From Hygrocybe punicea (taxonomy: Eukaryota > Basidiomycota > Agaricomycetes > Agaricales > Hygrophoraceae): a DNA stretch of 64,000 nucleotides. Of the stretch, positions 46,501 through 61,100 are shown piece by piece. Position 1 is the stretch's first letter. Every line of letters starts with the position of its first letter. The stretch is taken from contig OY744463.1 of NCBI GenBank assembly GCA_963556145.1, positions 7,440,001-7,504,000 of the forward strand, written 5' to 3'. A program made the position numbers and the translations under genes. The notes under the pieces are model-generated. The model was not told the origin of the DNA, did no database searches, and saw nothing but the letters and a program-made list of their open reading frames with translations.

Positions 46501-49500
46501 GACCGAGGAATTGCATGGAATTGTTTGGAATTGGTTGGAATTTGCACGGAATTGTCTTTTGAGCTTGCTGCAGTCGACACAAATATAGCTGAGCCACTCG
46601 TGGACCGAGGAATTGCACGGAATTGTTTGGAATTGGTTGGAATTTGCACGGAATTGTCTTTTGAGCTTGCTGCAGTCGACACAAATACAGCTGAGCCACT
46701 CGTGGACCGAGGAATTGCACGGAATTGTTTGGAATTGGTTGGAATTTGCACGGAATTGTCTTTTGAGCTCACAGGACACATCACAAATACAGCTGAGCCA
46801 CTCGGAGAGCGAGGAATTGCATCGAATTCTTTGGAATTGGTTGGAATTTGCACGGAATTGTCTTTTGAGCTTGCTGCAGTCGACACAAATATAGCTGAGC
46901 CACTCGTGGACCGAGGAATTGCACGGAATTGTTTGGAATTGGTTGGAATTTGCACGGAATTGTCTTTTGAGCTTGCTGCAGTCGACACAAATACAGCTGA
47001 GCCACTCGTGGACCGAGGAATTGCACGGAATTGTTTGGAATTGGTTGGAATTTGCACGGAATTGTCTTTTGAGCTTGCTGCAGTCGACACAAATATAGCT
47101 GAGCCACTCGTGGACCGAGGAATTGCACGGAATTGTTTGGAATTGGTTGGAATTTGCACGGAATTGTCTTTTGAGCTTGCTGCAGTCGACACAAATACAG
47201 CTGAGCCACTCGTGGACCGAGGAATTGCATGGAATTGTTTGGAATTGGTTGGAATTTGCACGGAATTGTCTTTTGAGCTTGCTGCAGTCGACACAAATAC
47301 AGCTGAGCCACTCGTGGACCGAGGAATTGCATGGAATTGTTTGGAATTGGTTGGAATTTGCACGGAATTGTCTTTTGAGCTTGCTGCAGTCGACACAAAT
47401 ACAGCTGAGCCACTCGTGGACCGAGGAATTGCACGGAATTGTTTGGAATTGGTTGGAATTTGCACGGAATTGTCTTTTGAGCTCACAGGACACATCACAA
47501 ATACAGCTGAGCCACTCGGAGAGCGAGGAATTGCATCGAATTCTTTGGAATTGGTTGGAATTTGCACGGAATTGTCTTTTGAGCTTGCTGCAGTCGACAC
47601 AAATACAGCTGAGCCACTCGTGGACCGAGGAATTGCATGGAATTGTTTGGAATTGGTTGGAATTTGCACGGAATTGTCTTTTGAGCTTGCTGCAGTCGAC
47701 ACAAATACAGCTGAGCCACTCGTGGACCGAGGAATTGCATGGAATTGTTTGGAATTGGTTGGAATTTGCACGGAATTGTCTTTTGAGCTTGCTGCAGTCG
47801 ACACAAATATAGCTGAGCCACTCGTGGACCGAGGAATTGCACGGAATTGTTTGGAATTGGTTGGAATTTGCACGGAATTGTCTTTTGAGCTTGCTGCAGT
47901 CGACACAAATACAGCTGAGCCACTCGTGGACCGAGGAATTGCATGGAATTGTTTGGAATTGGTTGGAATTTGCACGGAATTGTCTTTTGAGCTTGCTGCA
48001 GTCGACACAAATACAGCTGAGCCACTCGTGGACCGAGGAATTGCATGGAATTGTTTGGAATTGGTTGGAATTTGCACGGAATTGTCTTTTGAGCTTGCTG
48101 CAGTCGACACAAATACAGCTGAGCCACTCGTGGACCGAGGAATTGCACGGAATTGTTTGGAATTGGTTGGAATTTGCACGGAATTGTCTTTTGAGCTCAC
48201 AGGACACATCACAAATACAGCTGAGCCACTCGGAGAGCGAGGAATTGCATCGAATTCTTTGGAATTGGTTGGAATTTGCACGGAATTGTCTTTTGAGCTT
48301 GCTGCAGTCGACACAAATACAGCTGAGCCACTCGTGGACCGAGGAATTGCATGGAATTGTTTGGAATTGGTTGGAATTTGCACGGAATTGTCTTTTGAGC
48401 TTGCTGCAGTCGACACAAATACAGCTGAGCCACTCGTGGACCGAGGAATTGCATGGAATTGTTTGGAATTGGTTGGAATTTGCACGGAATTGTCTTTTGA
48501 GCTTGCTGCAGTCGACACAAATATAGCTGAGCCACTCGTGGACCGAGGAATTGCACGGAATTGTTTGGAATTGGTTGGAATTTGCACGGAATTGTCTTTT
48601 GAGCTTGCTGCAGTCGACACAAATACAGCTGAGCCACTCGTGGACCGAGGAATTGCATGGAATTGTTTGGAATTGGTTGGAATTTGCACGGAATTGTCTT
48701 TTGAGCTTGCTGCAGTCGACACAAATACAGCTGAGCCACTCGTGGACCGAGGAATTGCATGGAATTGTTTGGAATTGGTTGGAATTTGCACGGAATTGTC
48801 TTTTGAGCTTGCTGCAGTCGACACAAATATAGCTGAGCCACTCGTGGACCGAGGAATTGCATGGAATTGTTTGGAATTGGTTGGAATTTGCACGGAATTG
48901 TCTTTTGAGCTTGCTGCAGTCGACACAAATATAGCTGAGCCACTCGTGGACCGAGGAATTGCACGGAATTGTTTGGAATTGGTTGGAATTTGCACGGAAT
49001 TGTCTTTTGAGCTTGCTGCAGTCGACACAAATACAGCTGAGCCACTCGTGGACCGAGGAATTGCATGGAATTGTTTGGAATTGGTTGGAATTTGCACGGA
49101 ATTGTCTTTTGAGCTTGCTGCAGTCGACACAAATATAGCTGAGCCACTCGTGGACCGAGGAATTGCACGGAATTGTTTGGAATTGGTTGGAATTTGCACG
49201 GAATTGTCTTTTGAGCTTGCTGCAGTCGACACAAATACAGCTGAGCCACTCGTGGACCGAGGAATTGCATGGAATTGTTTGGAATTGGTTGGAATTTGCA
49301 CGGAATTGTCTTTTGAGCTTGCTGCAGTCGACACAAATACAGCTGAGCCACTCGTGGACCGAGGAATTGCATGGAATTGTTTGGAATTGGTTGGAATTTG
49401 CACGGAATTGTCTTTTGAGCTTGCTGCAGTCGACACAAATACAGCTGAGCCACTCGTGGACCGAGGAATTGCATGGAATTGTTTGGAATTGGTTGGAATT

Positions 49501-52180
49501 TGCACGGAATTGTCTTTTGAGCTTGCTGCAGTCGACACAAATATAGCTGAGCCACTCGTGGACCGAGGAATTGCACGGAATTGTTTGGAATTGGTTGGAA
49601 TTTGCACGGAATTGTCTTTTGAGCTTGCTGCAGTCGACACAAATACAGCTGAGCCACTCGTGGACCGAGGAATTGCATGGAATTGTTTGGAATTGGTTGG
49701 AATTTGCACGGAATTGTCTTTTGAGCTTGCTGCAGTCGACACAAATACAGCTGAGCCACTCGTGGACCGAGGAATTGCATGGAATTGTTTGGAATTGGTT
49801 GGAATTTGCACGGAATTGTCTTTTGAGCTTGCTGCAGTCGACACAAATATAGCTGAGCCACTCGTGGACCGAGGAATTGCACGGAATTGTTTGGAATTGG
49901 TTGGAATTTGCACGGAATTGTCTTTTGAGCTTGCTGCAGTCGACACAAATACAGCTGAGCCACTCGTGGACCGAGGAATTGCACGGAATTGTTTGGAATT
50001 GGTTGGAATTTGCACGGAATTGTCTTTTGAGCTCACAGGACACATCACAAATACAGCTGAGCCACTCGGAGAGCGAGGAATTGCATCGAATTCTTTGGAA
50101 TTGGTTGGAATTTGCACGGAATTGTCTTTTGAGCTTGCTGCAGTCGACACAAATATAGCTGAGCCACTCGTGGACCGAGGAATTGCACGGAATTGTTTGG
50201 AATTGGTTGGAATTTGCACGGAATTGTCTTTTGAGCTTGCTGCAGTCGACACAAATACAGCTGAGCCACTCGTGGACCGAGGAATTGCACGGAATTGTTT
50301 GGAATTGGTTGGAATTTGCACGGAATTGTCTTTTGAGCTTGCTGCAGTCGACACAAATATAGCTGAGCCACTCGTGGACCGAGGAATTGCACGGAATTGT
50401 TTGGAATTGGTTGGAATTTGCACGGAATTGTCTTTTGAGCTTGCTGCAGTCGACACAAATACAGCTGAGCCACTCGTGGACCGAGGAATTGCATGGAATT
50501 GTTTGGAATTGGTTGGAATTTGCACGGAATTGTCTTTTGAGCTTGCTGCAGTCGACACAAATACAGCTGAGCCACTCGTGGACCGAGGAATTGCATGGAA
50601 TTGTTTGGAATTGGTTGGAATTTGCACGGAATTGTCTTTTGAGCTTGCTGCAGTCGACACAAATACAGCTGAGCCACTCGTGGACCGAGGAATTGCACGG
50701 AATTGTTTGGAATTGGTTGGAATTTGCACGGAATTGTCTTTTGAGCTCACAGGACACATCACAAATACAGCTGAGCCACTCGGAGAGCGAGGAATTGCAT
50801 CGAATTCTTTGGAATTGGTTGGAATTTGCACGGAATTGTCTTTTGAGCTTGCTGCAGTCGACACAAATACAGCTGAGCCACTCGTGGACCGAGGAATTGC
50901 ATGGAATTGTTTGGAATTGGTTGGAATTTGCACGGAATTGTCTTTTGAGCTTGCTGCAGTCGACACAAATACAGCTGAGCCACTCGTGGACCGAGGAATT
51001 GCATGGAATTGTTTGGAATTGGTTGGAATTTGCACGGAATTGTCTTTTGAGCTTGCTGCAGTCGACACAAATATAGCTGAGCCACTCGTGGACCGAGGAA
51101 TTGCACGGAATTGTTTGGAATTGGTTGGAATTTGCACGGAATTGTCTTTTGAGCTTGCTGCAGTCGACACAAATACAGCTGAGCCACTCGTGGACCGAGG
51201 AATTGCATGGAATTGTTTGGAATTGGTTGGAATTTGCACGGAATTGTCTTTTGAGCTTGCTGCAGTCGACACAAATACAGCTGAGCCACTCGTGGACCGA
51301 GGAATTGCATGGAATTGTTTGGAATTGGTTGGAATTTGCACGGAATTGTCTTTTGAGCTTGCTGCAGTCGACACAAATACAGCTGAGCCACTCGTGGACC
51401 GAGGAATTGCACGGAATTGTTTGGAATTGGTTGGAATTTGCACGGAATTGTCTTTTGAGCTCACAGGACACATCACAAATACAGCTGAGCCACTCGGAGA
51501 GCGAGGAATTGCATCGAATTCTTTGGAATTGGTTGGAATTTGCACGGAATTGTCTTTTGAGCTTGCTGCAGTCGACACAAATACAGCTGAGCCACTCGTG
51601 GACCGAGGAATTGCATGGAATTGTTTGGAATTGGTTGGAATTTGCACGGAATTGTCTTTTGAGCTTGCTGCAGTCGACACAAATACAGCTGAGCCACTCG
51701 TGGACCGAGGAATTGCATGGAATTGTTTGGAATTGGTTGGAATTTGCACGGAATTGTCTTTTGAGCTTGCTGCAGTCGACACAAATATAGCTGAGCCACT
51801 CGTGGACCGAGGAATTGCACGGAATTGTTTGGAATTGGTTGGAATTTGCACGGAATTGTCTTTTGAGCTTGCTGCAGTCGACACAAATACAGCTGAGCCA
51901 CTCGTGGACCGAGGAATTGCATGGAATTGTTTGGAATTGGTTGGAATTTGCACGGAATTGTCTTTTGAGCTTGCTGCAGTCGACACAAATACAGCTGAGC
52001 CACTCGTGGACCGAGGAATTGCATGGAATTGTTTGGAATTGGTTGGAATTTGCACGGAATTGTCTTTTGAGCTTGCTGCAGTCGACACAAATACAGCTGA
52101 GCCACTCGTGGACCGAGGAATTGCACGGAATTGTTTGGAATTGGTTGGAATTTGCACGGAATTGTCTTTTGAGCTCACAG
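43517..52180 (+). repeat. 2346-bp higher-order repeat with a 3264-bp offset copy
   Basis: B monomers at about 43517, 44435 and 45149 recur at 45863, 46781 and 47495 (offset 2346 bp, 23 monomers) with the same A-variant order between them. The set 46781, 47495, 48209 recurs at 50045, 50759, 51473 (offset 3264 bp, 32 monomers). Runs of 714-bp (7-monomer) spacing dominate this part of the array. Confidence 0.8.
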
Positions 52181-55100
52181 GACACATCACAAATACAGCT
52201 GAGCCACTCGGAGAGCGAGGAATTGCATCGAATTCTTTGGAATTGGTTGGAATTTGCACGGAATTGTCTTTTGAGCTTGCTGCAGTCGACACAAATACAG
52301 CTGAGCCACTCGTGGACCGAGGAATTGCATGGAATTGTTTGGAATTGGTTGGAATTTGCACGGAATTGTCTTTTGAGCTTGCTGCAGTCGACACAAATAC
52401 AGCTGAGCCACTCGTGGACCGAGGAATTGCATGGAATTGTTTGGAATTGGTTGGAATTTGCACGGAATTGTCTTTTGAGCTTGCTGCAGTCGACACAAAT
52501 ATAGCTGAGCCACTCGTGGACCGAGGAATTGCACGGAATTGTTTGGAATTGGTTGGAATTTGCACGGAATTGTCTTTTGAGCTTGCTGCAGTCGACACAA
52601 ATACAGCTGAGCCACTCGTGGACCGAGGAATTGCACGGAATTGTTTGGAATTGGTTGGAATTTGCACGGAATTGTCTTTTGAGCTCACAGGACACATCAC
52701 AAATACAGCTGAGCCACTCGGAGAGCGAGGAATTGCATCGAATTCTTTGGAATTGGTTGGAATTTGCACGGAATTGTCTTTTGAGCTTGCTGCAGTCGAC
52801 ACAAATACAGCTGAGCCACTCGTGGACCGAGGAATTGCACGGAATTGTTTGGAATTGGTTGGAATTTGCACGGAATTGTCTTTTGAGCTTGCTGCAGTCG
52901 ACACAAATACAGCTGAGCCACTCGTGGACCGAGGAATTGCACGGAATTGTTTGGAATTGGTTGGAATTTGCACGGAATTGTCTTTTGAGCTCACAGGACA
53001 CATCACAAATACAGCTGAGCCACTCGGAGAGCGAGGAATTGCATCGAATTCTTTGGAATTGGTTGGAATTTGCACGGAATTGTCTTTTGAGCTTGCTGCA
53101 GTCGACACAAATACAGCTGAGCCACTCGTGGACCGAGGAATTGCATGGAATTGTTTGGAATTGGTTGGAATTTGCACGGAATTGTCTTTTGAGCTTGCTG
53201 CAGTCGACACAAATACAGCTGAGCCACTCGTGGACCGAGGAATTGCACGGAATTGTTTGGAATTGGTTGGAATTTGCACGGAATTGTCTTTTGAGCTTGC
53301 TGCAGTCGACACAAATACAGCTGAGCCACTCGTGGACCGAGGAATTGCACGGAATTGTTTGGAATTGGTTGGAATTTGCACGGAATTGTCTTTTGAGCTC
53401 ACAGGACACATCACAAATACAGCTGAGCCACTCGGAGAGCGAGGAATTGCATGGAATTCTTTGGAATTGGTTGGAATTTGCACGGAATTGTCTTTTGAGC
53501 TTGCTGCAGTCGACACAAATACAGCTGAGCCACTCGTGGACCGAGGAATTGCATGGAATTGTTTGGAATTGGTTGGAATTTGCACGGAATTGTCTTTTGA
53601 GCTTGCTGCAGTCGACACAAATACAGCTGAGCCACTCGTGGACCGAGGAATTGCATGGAATTGTTTGGAATTGGTTGGAATTTGCACGGAATTGTCTTTT
53701 GAGCTTGCTGCAGTCGACACAAATATAGCTGAGCCACTCGTGGACCGAGGAATTGCACGGAATTGTTTGGAATTGGTTGGAATTTGCACGGAATTGTCTT
53801 TTGAGCTTGCTGCAGTCGACACAAATACAGCTGAGCCACTCGTGGACCGAGGAATTGCATGGAATTGTTTGGAATTGGTTGGAATTTGCACGGAATTGTC
53901 TTTTGAGCTTGCTGCAGTCGACACAAATACAGCTGAGCCACTCGTGGACCGAGGAATTGCATGGAATTGTTTGGAATTGGTTGGAATTTGCACGGAATTG
54001 TCTTTTGAGCTTGCTGCAGTCGACACAAATACAGCTGAGCCACTCGTGGACCGAGGAATTGCATGGAATTGTTTGGAATTGGTTGGAATTTGCACGGAAT
54101 TGTCTTTTGAGCTTGCTGCAGTCGACACAAATACAGCTGAGCCACTCGTGGACCGAGGAATTGCATGGAATTGTTTGGAATTGGTTGGAATTTGCACGGA
54201 ATTGTCTTTTGAGCTTGCTGCAGTCGACACAAATACAGCTGAGCCACTCGTGGACCGAGGAATTGCATGGAATTGTTTGGAATTGGTTGGAATTTGCACG
54301 GAATTGTCTTTTGAGCTTGCTGCAGTCGACACAAATACAGCTGAGCCACTCGTGGACCGAGGAATTGCATGGAATTGTTTGGAATTGGTTGGAATTTGCA
54401 CGGAATTGTCTTTTGAGCTTGCTGCAGTCGACACAAATACAGCTGAGCCACTCGTGGACCGAGGAATTGCACGGAATTGTTTGGAATTGGTTGGAATTTG
54501 CACGGAATTGTCTTTTGAGCTCACAGGACACATCACAAATACAGCTGAGCCACTCGGAGAGCGAGGAATTGCATCGAATTCTTTGGAATTGGTTGGAATT
54601 TGCACGGAATTGTCTTTTGAGCTTGCTGCAGTCGACACAAATACAGCTGAGCCACTCGTGGACCGAGGAATTGCATGGAATTGTTTGGAATTGGTTGGAA
54701 TTTGCACGGAATTGTCTTTTGAGCTTGCTGCAGTCGACACAAATACAGCTGAGCCACTCGTGGACCGAGGAATTGCATGGAATTGTTTGGAATTGGTTGG
54801 AATTTGCACGGAATTGTCTTTTGAGCTTGCTGCAGTCGACACAAATACAGCTGAGCCACTCGTGGACCGAGGAATTGCATGGAATTGTTTGGAATTGGTT
54901 GGAATTTGCACGGAATTGTCTTTTGAGCTTGCTGCAGTCGACACAAATATAGCTGAGCCACTCGTGGACCGAGGAATTGCACGGAATTGTTTGGAATTGG
55001 TTGGAATTTGCACGGAATTGTCTTTTGAGCTTGCTGCAGTCGACACAAATACAGCTGAGCCACTCGTGGACCGAGGAATTGCACGGAATTGTTTGGAATT

Positions 55101-58100
55101 GGTTGGAATTTGCACGGAATTGTCTTTTGAGCTCACAGGACACATCACAAATACAGCTGAGCCACTCGGAGAGCGAGGAATTGCATCGAATTCTTTGGAA
55201 TTGGTTGGAATTTGCACGGAATTGTCTTTTGAGCTTGCTGCAGTCGACACAAATACAGCTGAGCCACTCGTGGACCGAGGAATTGCATGGAATTGTTTGG
55301 AATTGGTTGGAATTTGCACGGAATTGTCTTTTGAGCTTGCTGCAGTCGACACAAATACAGCTGAGCCACTCGTGGACCGAGGAATTGCATGGAATTGTTT
55401 GGAATTGGTTGGAATTTGCACGGAATTGTCTTTTGAGCTTGCTGCAGTCGACACAAATATAGCTGAGCCACTCGTGGACCGAGGAATTGCACGGAATTGT
55501 TTGGAATTGGTTGGAATTTGCACGGAATTGTCTTTTGAGCTTGCTGCAGTCGACACAAATACAGCTGAGCCACTCGTGGACCGAGGAATTGCACGGAATT
55601 GTTTGGAATTGGTTGGAATTTGCACGGAATTGTCTTTTGAGCTCACAGGACACATCACAAATACAGCTGAGCCACTCGGAGAGCGAGGAATTGCATCGAA
55701 TTCTTTGGAATTGGTTGGAATTTGCACGGAATTGTCTTTTGAGCTTGCTGCAGTCGACACAAATACAGCTGAGCCACTCGTGGACCGAGGAATTGCACGG
55801 AATTGTTTGGAATTGGTTGGAATTTGCACGGAATTGTCTTTTGAGCTCACAGGACACATCACAAATACAGCTGAGCCACTCGGAGAGCGAGGAATTGCAT
55901 CGAATTCTTTGGAATTGGTTGGAATTTGCACGGAATTGTCTTTTGAGCTTGCTGCAGTCGACACAAATACAGCTGAGCCACTCGTGGACCGAGGAATTGC
56001 ATGGAATTGTTTGGAATTGGTTGGAATTTGCACGGAATTGTCTTTTGAGCTTGCTGCAGTCGACACAAATACAGCTGAGCCACTCGTGGACCGAGGAATT
56101 GCATGGAATTGTTTGGAATTGGTTGGAATTTGCACGGAATTGTCTTTTGAGCTTGCTGCAGTCGACACAAATATAGCTGAGCCACTCGTGGACCGAGGAA
56201 TTGCACGGAATTGTTTGGAATTGGTTGGAATTTGCACGGAATTGTCTTTTGAGCTTGCTGCAGTCGACACAAATACAGCTGAGCCACTCGTGGACCGAGG
56301 AATTGCACGGAATTGTTTGGAATTGGTTGGAATTTGCACGGAATTGTCTTTTGAGCTCACAGGACACATCACAAATACAGCTGAGCCACTCGGAGAGCGA
56401 GGAATTGCATCGAATTCTTTGGAATTGGTTGGAATTTGCACGGAATTGTCTTTTGAGCTTGCTGCAGTCGACACAAATACAGCTGAGCCACTCGTGGACC
56501 GAGGAATTGCATGGAATTGTTTGGAATTGGTTGGAATTTGCACGGAATTGTCTTTTGAGCTCACAGGACACATCACAAATACAGCTGAGCCACTCGGAGA
56601 GCGAGGAATTGCATCGAATTCTTTGGAATTGGTTGGAATTTGCACGGAATTGTCTTTTGAGCTTGCTGCAGTCGACACAAATACAGCTGAGCCACTCGTG
56701 GACCGAGGAATTGCATGGAATTGTTTGGAATTGGTTGGAATTTGCACGGAATTGTCTTTTGAGCTTGCTGCAGTCGACACAAATACAGCTGAGCCACTCG
56801 TGGACCGAGGAATTGCATGGAATTGTTTGGAATTGGTTGGAATTTGCACGGAATTGTCTTTTGAGCTTGCTGCAGTCGACACAAATATAGCTGAGCCACT
56901 CGTGGACCGAGGAATTGCACGGAATTGTTTGGAATTGGTTGGAATTTGCACGGAATTGTCTTTTGAGCTTGCTGCAGTCGACACAAATACAGCTGAGCCA
57001 CTCGTGGACCGAGGAATTGCACGGAATTGTTTGGAATTGGTTGGAATTTGCACGGAATTGTCTTTTGAGCTCACAGGACACATCACAAATACAGCTGAGC
57101 CACTCGGAGAGCGAGGAATTGCATCGAATTCTTTGGAATTGGTTGGAATTTGCACGGAATTGTCTTTTGAGCTTGCTGCAGTCGACACAAATATAGCTGA
57201 GCCACTCGTGGACCGAGGAATTGCACGGAATTGTTTGGAATTGGTTGGAATTTGCACGGAATTGTCTTTTGAGCTTGCTGCAGTCGACACAAATACAGCT
57301 GAGCCACTCGTGGACCGAGGAATTGCACGGAATTGTTTGGAATTGGTTGGAATTTGCACGGAATTGTCTTTTGAGCTCACAGGACACATCACAAATACAG
57401 CTGAGCCACTCGGAGAGCGAGGAATTGCATCGAATTCTTTGGAATTGGTTGGAATTTGCACGGAATTGTCTTTTGAGCTTGCTGCAGTCGACACAAATAT
57501 AGCTGAGCCACTCGTGGACCGAGGAATGGCACGGAATTGTTTGGAATTGGTTGGAATTTGCACGGAATTGTCTTTTGAGCTTGCTGCAGTCGACACAAAT
57601 ACAGCTGAGCCACTCGTGGACCGAGGAATTGCACGGAATTGTTTGGAATTGGTTGGAATTTGCACGGAATTGTCTTTTGAGCTCACAGGACACATCACAA
57701 ATACAGCTGAGCCACTCGGAGAGCGAGGAATTGCATCGAATTCTTTGGAATTGGTTGGAATTTGCACGGAATTGTCTTTTGAGCTTGCTGCAGTCGACAC
57801 AAATACAGCTGAGCCACTCGTGGACCGAGGAATTGCATGGAATTGTTTGGAATTGGTTGGAATTTGCACGGAATTGTCTTTTGAGCTTGCTGCAGTCGAC
57901 ACAAATACAGCTGAGCCACTCGTGGACCGAGGAATTGCATGGAATTGTTTGGAATTGGTTGGAATTTGCACGGAATTGTCTTTTGAGCTTGCTGCAGTCG
58001 ACACAAATACAGCTGAGCCACTCGTGGACCGAGGAATTGCATGGAATTGTTTGGAATTGGTTGGAATTTGCACGGAATTGTCTTTTGAGCTTGCTGCAGT

Positions 58101-61100
58101 CGACACAAATATAGCTGAGCCACTCGTGGACCGAGGAATTGCACGGAATTGTTTGGAATTGGTTGGAATTTGCACGGAATTGTCTTTTGAGCTTGCTGCA
58201 GTCGACACAAATACAGCTGAGCCACTCGTGGACCGAGGAATTGCATGGAATTGTTTGGAATTGGTTGGAATTTGCACGGAATTGTCTTTTGAGCTTGCTG
58301 CAGTCGACACAAATACAGCTGAGCCACTCGTGGACCGAGGAATTGCATGGAATTGTTTGGAATTGGTTGGAATTTGCACGGAATTGTCTTTTGAGCTTGC
58401 TGCAGTCGACACAAATATAGCTGAGCCACTCGTGGACCGAGGAATTGCACGGAATTGTTTGGAATTGGTTGGAATTTGCACGGAATTGTCTTTTGAGCTT
58501 GCTGCAGTCGACACAAATACAGCTGAGCCACTCGTGGACCGAGGAATTGCACGGAATTGTTTGGAATTGGTTGGAATTTGCACGGAATTGTCTTTTGAGC
58601 TCACAGGACACATCACAAATACAGCTGAGCCACTCGGAGAGCGAGGAATTGCATCGAATTCTTTGGAATTGGTTGGAATTTGCACGGAATTGTCTTTTGA
58701 GCTTGCTGCAGTCGACACAAATATAGCTGAGCCACTCGTGGACCGAGGAATTGCACGGAATTGTTTGGAATTGGTTGGAATTTGCACGGAATTGTCTTTT
58801 GAGCTTGCTGCAGTCGACACAAATACAGCTGAGCCACTCGTGGACCGAGGAATTGCACGGAATTGTTTGGAATTGGTTGGAATTTGCACGGAATTGTCTT
58901 TTGAGCTCACAGGACACATCACAAATACAGCTGAGCCACTCGGAGAGCGAGGAATTGCATGGAATTCTTTGGAATTGGTTGGAATTTGCACGGAATTGTC
59001 TTTTGAGCTTGCTGCAGTCGACACAAATACAGCTGAGCCACTCGTGGACCGAGGAATTGCATGGAATTGTTTGGAATTGGTTGGAATTTGCACGGAATTG
59101 TCTTTTGAGCTTGCTGCAGTCGACACAAATATAGCTGAGCCACTCGTGGACCGAGGAATTGCACGGAATTGTTTGGAATTGGTTGGAATTTGCACGGAAT
59201 TGTCTTTTGAGCTTGCTGCAGTCGACACAAATACAGCTGAGCCACTCGTGGACCGAGGAATTGCATGGAATTGTTTGGAATTGGTTGGAATTTGCACGGA
59301 ATTGTCTTTTGAGCTTGCTGCAGTCGACACAAATACAGCTGAGCCACTCGTGGACCGAGGAATTGCATGGAATTGTTTGGAATTGGTTGGAATTTGCACG
59401 GAATTGTCTTTTGAGCTTGCTGCAGTCGACACAAATACAGCTGAGCCACTCGTGGACCGAGGAATTGCATGGAATTGTTTGGAATTGGTTGGAATTTGCA
59501 CGGAATTGTCTTTTGAGCTTGCTGCAGTCGACACAAATACAGCTGAGCCACTCGTGGACCGAGGAATTGCACGGAATTGTTTGGAATTGGTTGGAATTTG
59601 CACGGAATTGTCTTTTGAGCTCACAGGACACATCACAAATACAGCTGAGCCACTCGGAGAGCGAGGAATTGCATCGAATTCTTTGGAATTGGTTGGAATT
59701 TGCACGGAATTGTCTTTTGAGCTTGCTGCAGTCGACACAAATATAGCTGAGCCACTCGTGGACCGAGGAATTGCACGGAATTGTTTGGAATTGGTTGGAA
59801 TTTGCACGGAATTGTCTTTTGAGCTTGCTGCAGTCGACACAAATACAGCTGAGCCACTCGTGGACCGAGGAATTGCACGGAATTGTTTGGAATTGGTTGG
59901 AATTTGCACGGAATTGTCTTTTGAGCTCACAGGACACATCACAAATACAGCTGAGCCACTCGGAGAGTGAGGAATTGCATGGAATTCTTTGGAATTGGTT
60001 GGAATTTGCACGGAATTGTCTTTTGAGCTTGCTGCAGTCGACACAAATACAGCTGAGCCACTCGTGGACCGAGGAATTGCATGGAATTGTTTGGAATTGG
60101 TTGGAATTTGCACGGAATTGTCTTTTGAGCTTGCTGCAGTCGACACAAATACAGCTGAGCCACTCGTGGACCGAGGAATTGCATGGAATTGTTTGGAATT
60201 GGTTGGAATTTGCACGGAATTGTCTTTTGAGCTTGCTGCAGTCGACACAAATACAGCTGAGCCACTCGTGGACCGAGGAATTGCACGGAATTGTTTGGAA
60301 TTGGTTGGAATTTGCACGGAATTGTCTTTTGAGCTCACAGGACACATCACAAATACAGCTGAGCCACTCGGAGAGCGAGGAATTGCATGGAATTCTTTGG
60401 AATTGGTTGGAATTTGCACGGAATTGTCTTTTGAGCTTGCTGCAGTCGACACAAATACAGCTGAGCCACTCGTGGACCGAGGAATTGCATGGAATTGTTT
60501 GGAATTGGTTGGAATTTGCACGGAATTGTCTTTTGAGCTTGCTGCAGTCGACACAAATACAGCTGAGCCACTCGTGGACCGAGGAATTGCATGGAATTGT
60601 TTGGAATTGGTTGGAATTTGCACGGAATTGTCTTTTGAGCTTGCTGCAGTCGACACAAATATAGCTGAGCCACTCGTGGACCGAGGAATTGCACGGAATT
60701 GTTTGGAATTGGTTGGAATTTGCACGGAATTGTCTTTTGAGCTTGCTGCAGTCGACACAAATACAGCTGAGCCACTCGTGGACCGAGGAATTGCACGGAA
60801 TTGTTTGGAATTGGTTGGAATTTGCACGGAATTGTCTTTTGAGCTCACAGGACACATCACAAATACAGCTGAGCCACTCGGAGAGCGAGGAATTGCATCG
60901 AATTCTTTGGAATTGGTTGGAATTTGCACGGAATTGTCTTTTGAGCTTGCTGCAGTCGACACAAATATAGCTGAGCCACTCGTGGACCGAGGAATTGCAC
61001 GGAATTGTTTGGAATTGGTTGGAATTTGCACGGAATTGTCTTTTGAGCTTGCTGCAGTCGACACAAATACAGCTGAGCCACTCGTGGACCGAGGAATTGC